Source: Anaerotardibacter muris
Lineage (GTDB): Bacteria > Actinomycetota > Coriobacteriia > Coriobacteriales > Eggerthellaceae
NCBI RefSeq assembly: GCF_943192915.1
Contig: NZ_CALPCD010000002.1
Location: 124,001 to 188,000, forward strand
DNA length: 64,000 bases
Direction of reading: 5' to 3'
Part shown: one piece after another, positions 63,136-64,000 of the stretch
How the letters are laid out: the number at the start of each line of letters is the position of its first letter
How positions within the stretch are numbered: position 1 is the stretch's first letter
Position numbers and translations under genes: made by a program
The notes under the pieces: generated by a model
What the model was told of the DNA's origin: nothing
Seen by the model: the letters and a program-made list of their open reading frames with translations, nothing else
Database searches by the model: none

Positions 63136-64000
63136 TCGCCCTTACGCGTAAAGACATTCCTTAAAGATCGCATCGGAGCAGTCAAGGCGCGGCCAGCCTT
63201 GAAGCTTACACTGCCACGAATATCGTCGATCGTGCCCAGGAGATGATCGATGGCATCACGATTTTCTCGAGTCCATTCGAACAGTGCGATGTACTCATAC
63301 CACGTTTTCCAGAAACGCTGAGCAAAGCGTTCTTGCTGCATCAGCGTTTTCGTATAGCCTCGATAAGGGAATGAGATATCTCCGCGTGGCTGTGCCTGAG
63401 CGAAGATCTGGTCGACTTGCGATCCCATGTCGAACTGCTCCCTGAGCCCAGCAAGATTGGCCTGCAGGTAGACAGAGGCCTGCTCGTAACCGTCCAACAA
63501 AGCAGAGACGATCTGGTCTGCAGACATCTTCGCACCGCCGCGTCCTGAGAAATTCGCATATTGCGCCGCTTGGATGTTCTTGTCATTCAAGTAGCCGAAT
63601 CCGCCCAAATAGTCATAGACGAAAACGGGCGTGGCCGAACACAAACAATACTGCACGGTCTTGCCGATGGTCACCACTACATCGGCCTGTGCGATCACCT
63701 CGGGGGTGACCTCGCGCTCGTTTGCTCCAGCACCAATATGGAGCACCTCGCAACCTTGACTCTTCAACATATCCATGGCTTGATATGCTTCTTCAGGCAG
63801 GTGACTCGAAACGAATAAGATCGATCCAGGCTTTGCACCTTGCGCAAGCGCAGGGCGGTCGAAGGCGAACTGCTGCGGCGCAGGATTAGGAAAGACCACT
63901 TGTGGGATAGCCGCATTGCGGTCAGCATCATAATAGGGTTCCATCACCTCACGCGCTTCAGAAGAAACAAACACCTCGAGCGAAGCTAACGACTCTTCCA
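63132..64000 (-). CDS. Glycosyltransferase-like protein, 5' part outside the window
   Basis: At least 289 residues; the 5' end lies beyond position 64000. The frame continues upstream of 63974 without a stop, reading L-A-S-L-E before VFVSS. GSILFVSSHLPEEAYQAMDM, IAQADVVVTIGKTVQYCLCS and FVYDYLGGFGYLND suggest the C-terminal nucleotide-binding half of a GT-B glycosyltransferase. It is convergent with the CWB2-ATPase gene and shares the palindromic stop CTAG. It probably takes part in surface polymer assembly. Confidence 0.6.
   Translation of the reverse strand, partial: EESLASLEVFVSSEAREVMEPYYDADRNAAIPQVVFPNPAPQQFAFDRPALAQGAKPGSILFVSSHLPEEAYQAMDMLKSQGCEVLHIGAGANEREVTPEVIAQADVVVTIGKTVQYCLCSATPVFVYDYLGGFGYLNDKNIQAAQYANFSGRGGAKMSADQIVSALLDGYEQASVYLQANLAGLREQFDMGSQVDQIFAQAQPRGDISFPYRGYTKTLMQQERFAQRFWKTWYEYIALFEWTRENRDAIDHLLGTIDDIRGSVSFKAGRALTAPMRSLRNVFTRKGD

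Overview
The window looks like a chromosomal segment of an anaerobic member of the Coriobacteriia (Actinomycetota), most probably the Eggerthellaceae. This rests on visible features: actinobacterial-style ribosomal gene order (infA-rpmJ-rpsM-rpsK-rpsD-rpoA-rplQ), paired OFA-type MFS carriers beside acyl-CoA/CoA-transferase genes, ETF genes with a membrane Fe-S ETF:quinone oxidoreductase, large surface proteins with cell-wall-binding, ricin and CAP modules, and mid-range base composition. The species cannot be fixed from the window alone.

Layout. 0-2.8 kb: lipoprotein, enolase and an ECF transporter T component. 2.8-15.5 kb: a variable region holding a HTH-HipA-like kinase, an AT-rich island of orphan genes (WYL regulator, DnaB-like protein without a P-loop lysine, PD-(D/E)XK nuclease, several unknowns), an SDR oxidoreductase, two Fic proteins and a solitary HsdR-N nuclease-like protein. 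15.6-19.6 kb: ribosomal/RNA polymerase operon and tRNA-Lys. 19.8-25.6 kb: phosphodiesterase, leuS, a coiled-coil/RlpA-like secreted protein and guaB. 25.8-29.3 kb: a mosaic surface protein with homopolymer tracts at its 5' end.

29.5-50.6 kb is one metabolic district almost entirely on the minus strand: a membrane Fe-S ETF oxidoreductase, two ETF pairs, three acyl-CoA dehydrogenases, an enoate/2,4-dienoyl-CoA reductase-like enzyme, two OFA carriers, an Fe-S flavoprotein, a CaiB/BaiF CoA-transferase and a crotonase, with a TetR regulator. The logic resembles cai/fix or bai clusters: import an acid, attach CoA, reduce or rearrange the CoA ester, and pass electrons through ETF to or from menaquinone. 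The substrate is unknown. Several enzymes lack textbook catalytic acids, and upstream regions share related palindromes that suggest co-regulation.

51-53.6 kb: a TAXI-type binding lipoprotein next to a GltS-type carrier and a small unknown protein. 53.8-56.9 kb: pntBA transhydrogenase. 57-60.3 kb: an MFS protein with a histidine-rich loop, a desulforedoxin-like protein and an Asn/Ser-rich membrane protein. 60.5-64 kb: a polysaccharide ABC exporter whose ATPase carries a C-terminal CWB2 (cell-wall-binding repeat 2) domain, followed by a glycosyltransferase-like gene cut by the window edge.

Between 41 and 59 kb lie five copies of an approximately 150-175 bp intergenic element with long inverted ends and a conserved core. 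The arms differ in sequence between copies but stay self-complementary, which suggests a structured RNA or a non-autonomous mobile element. All positions, motifs and repeats were read by eye; family assignments are from pattern recognition, without database searches.
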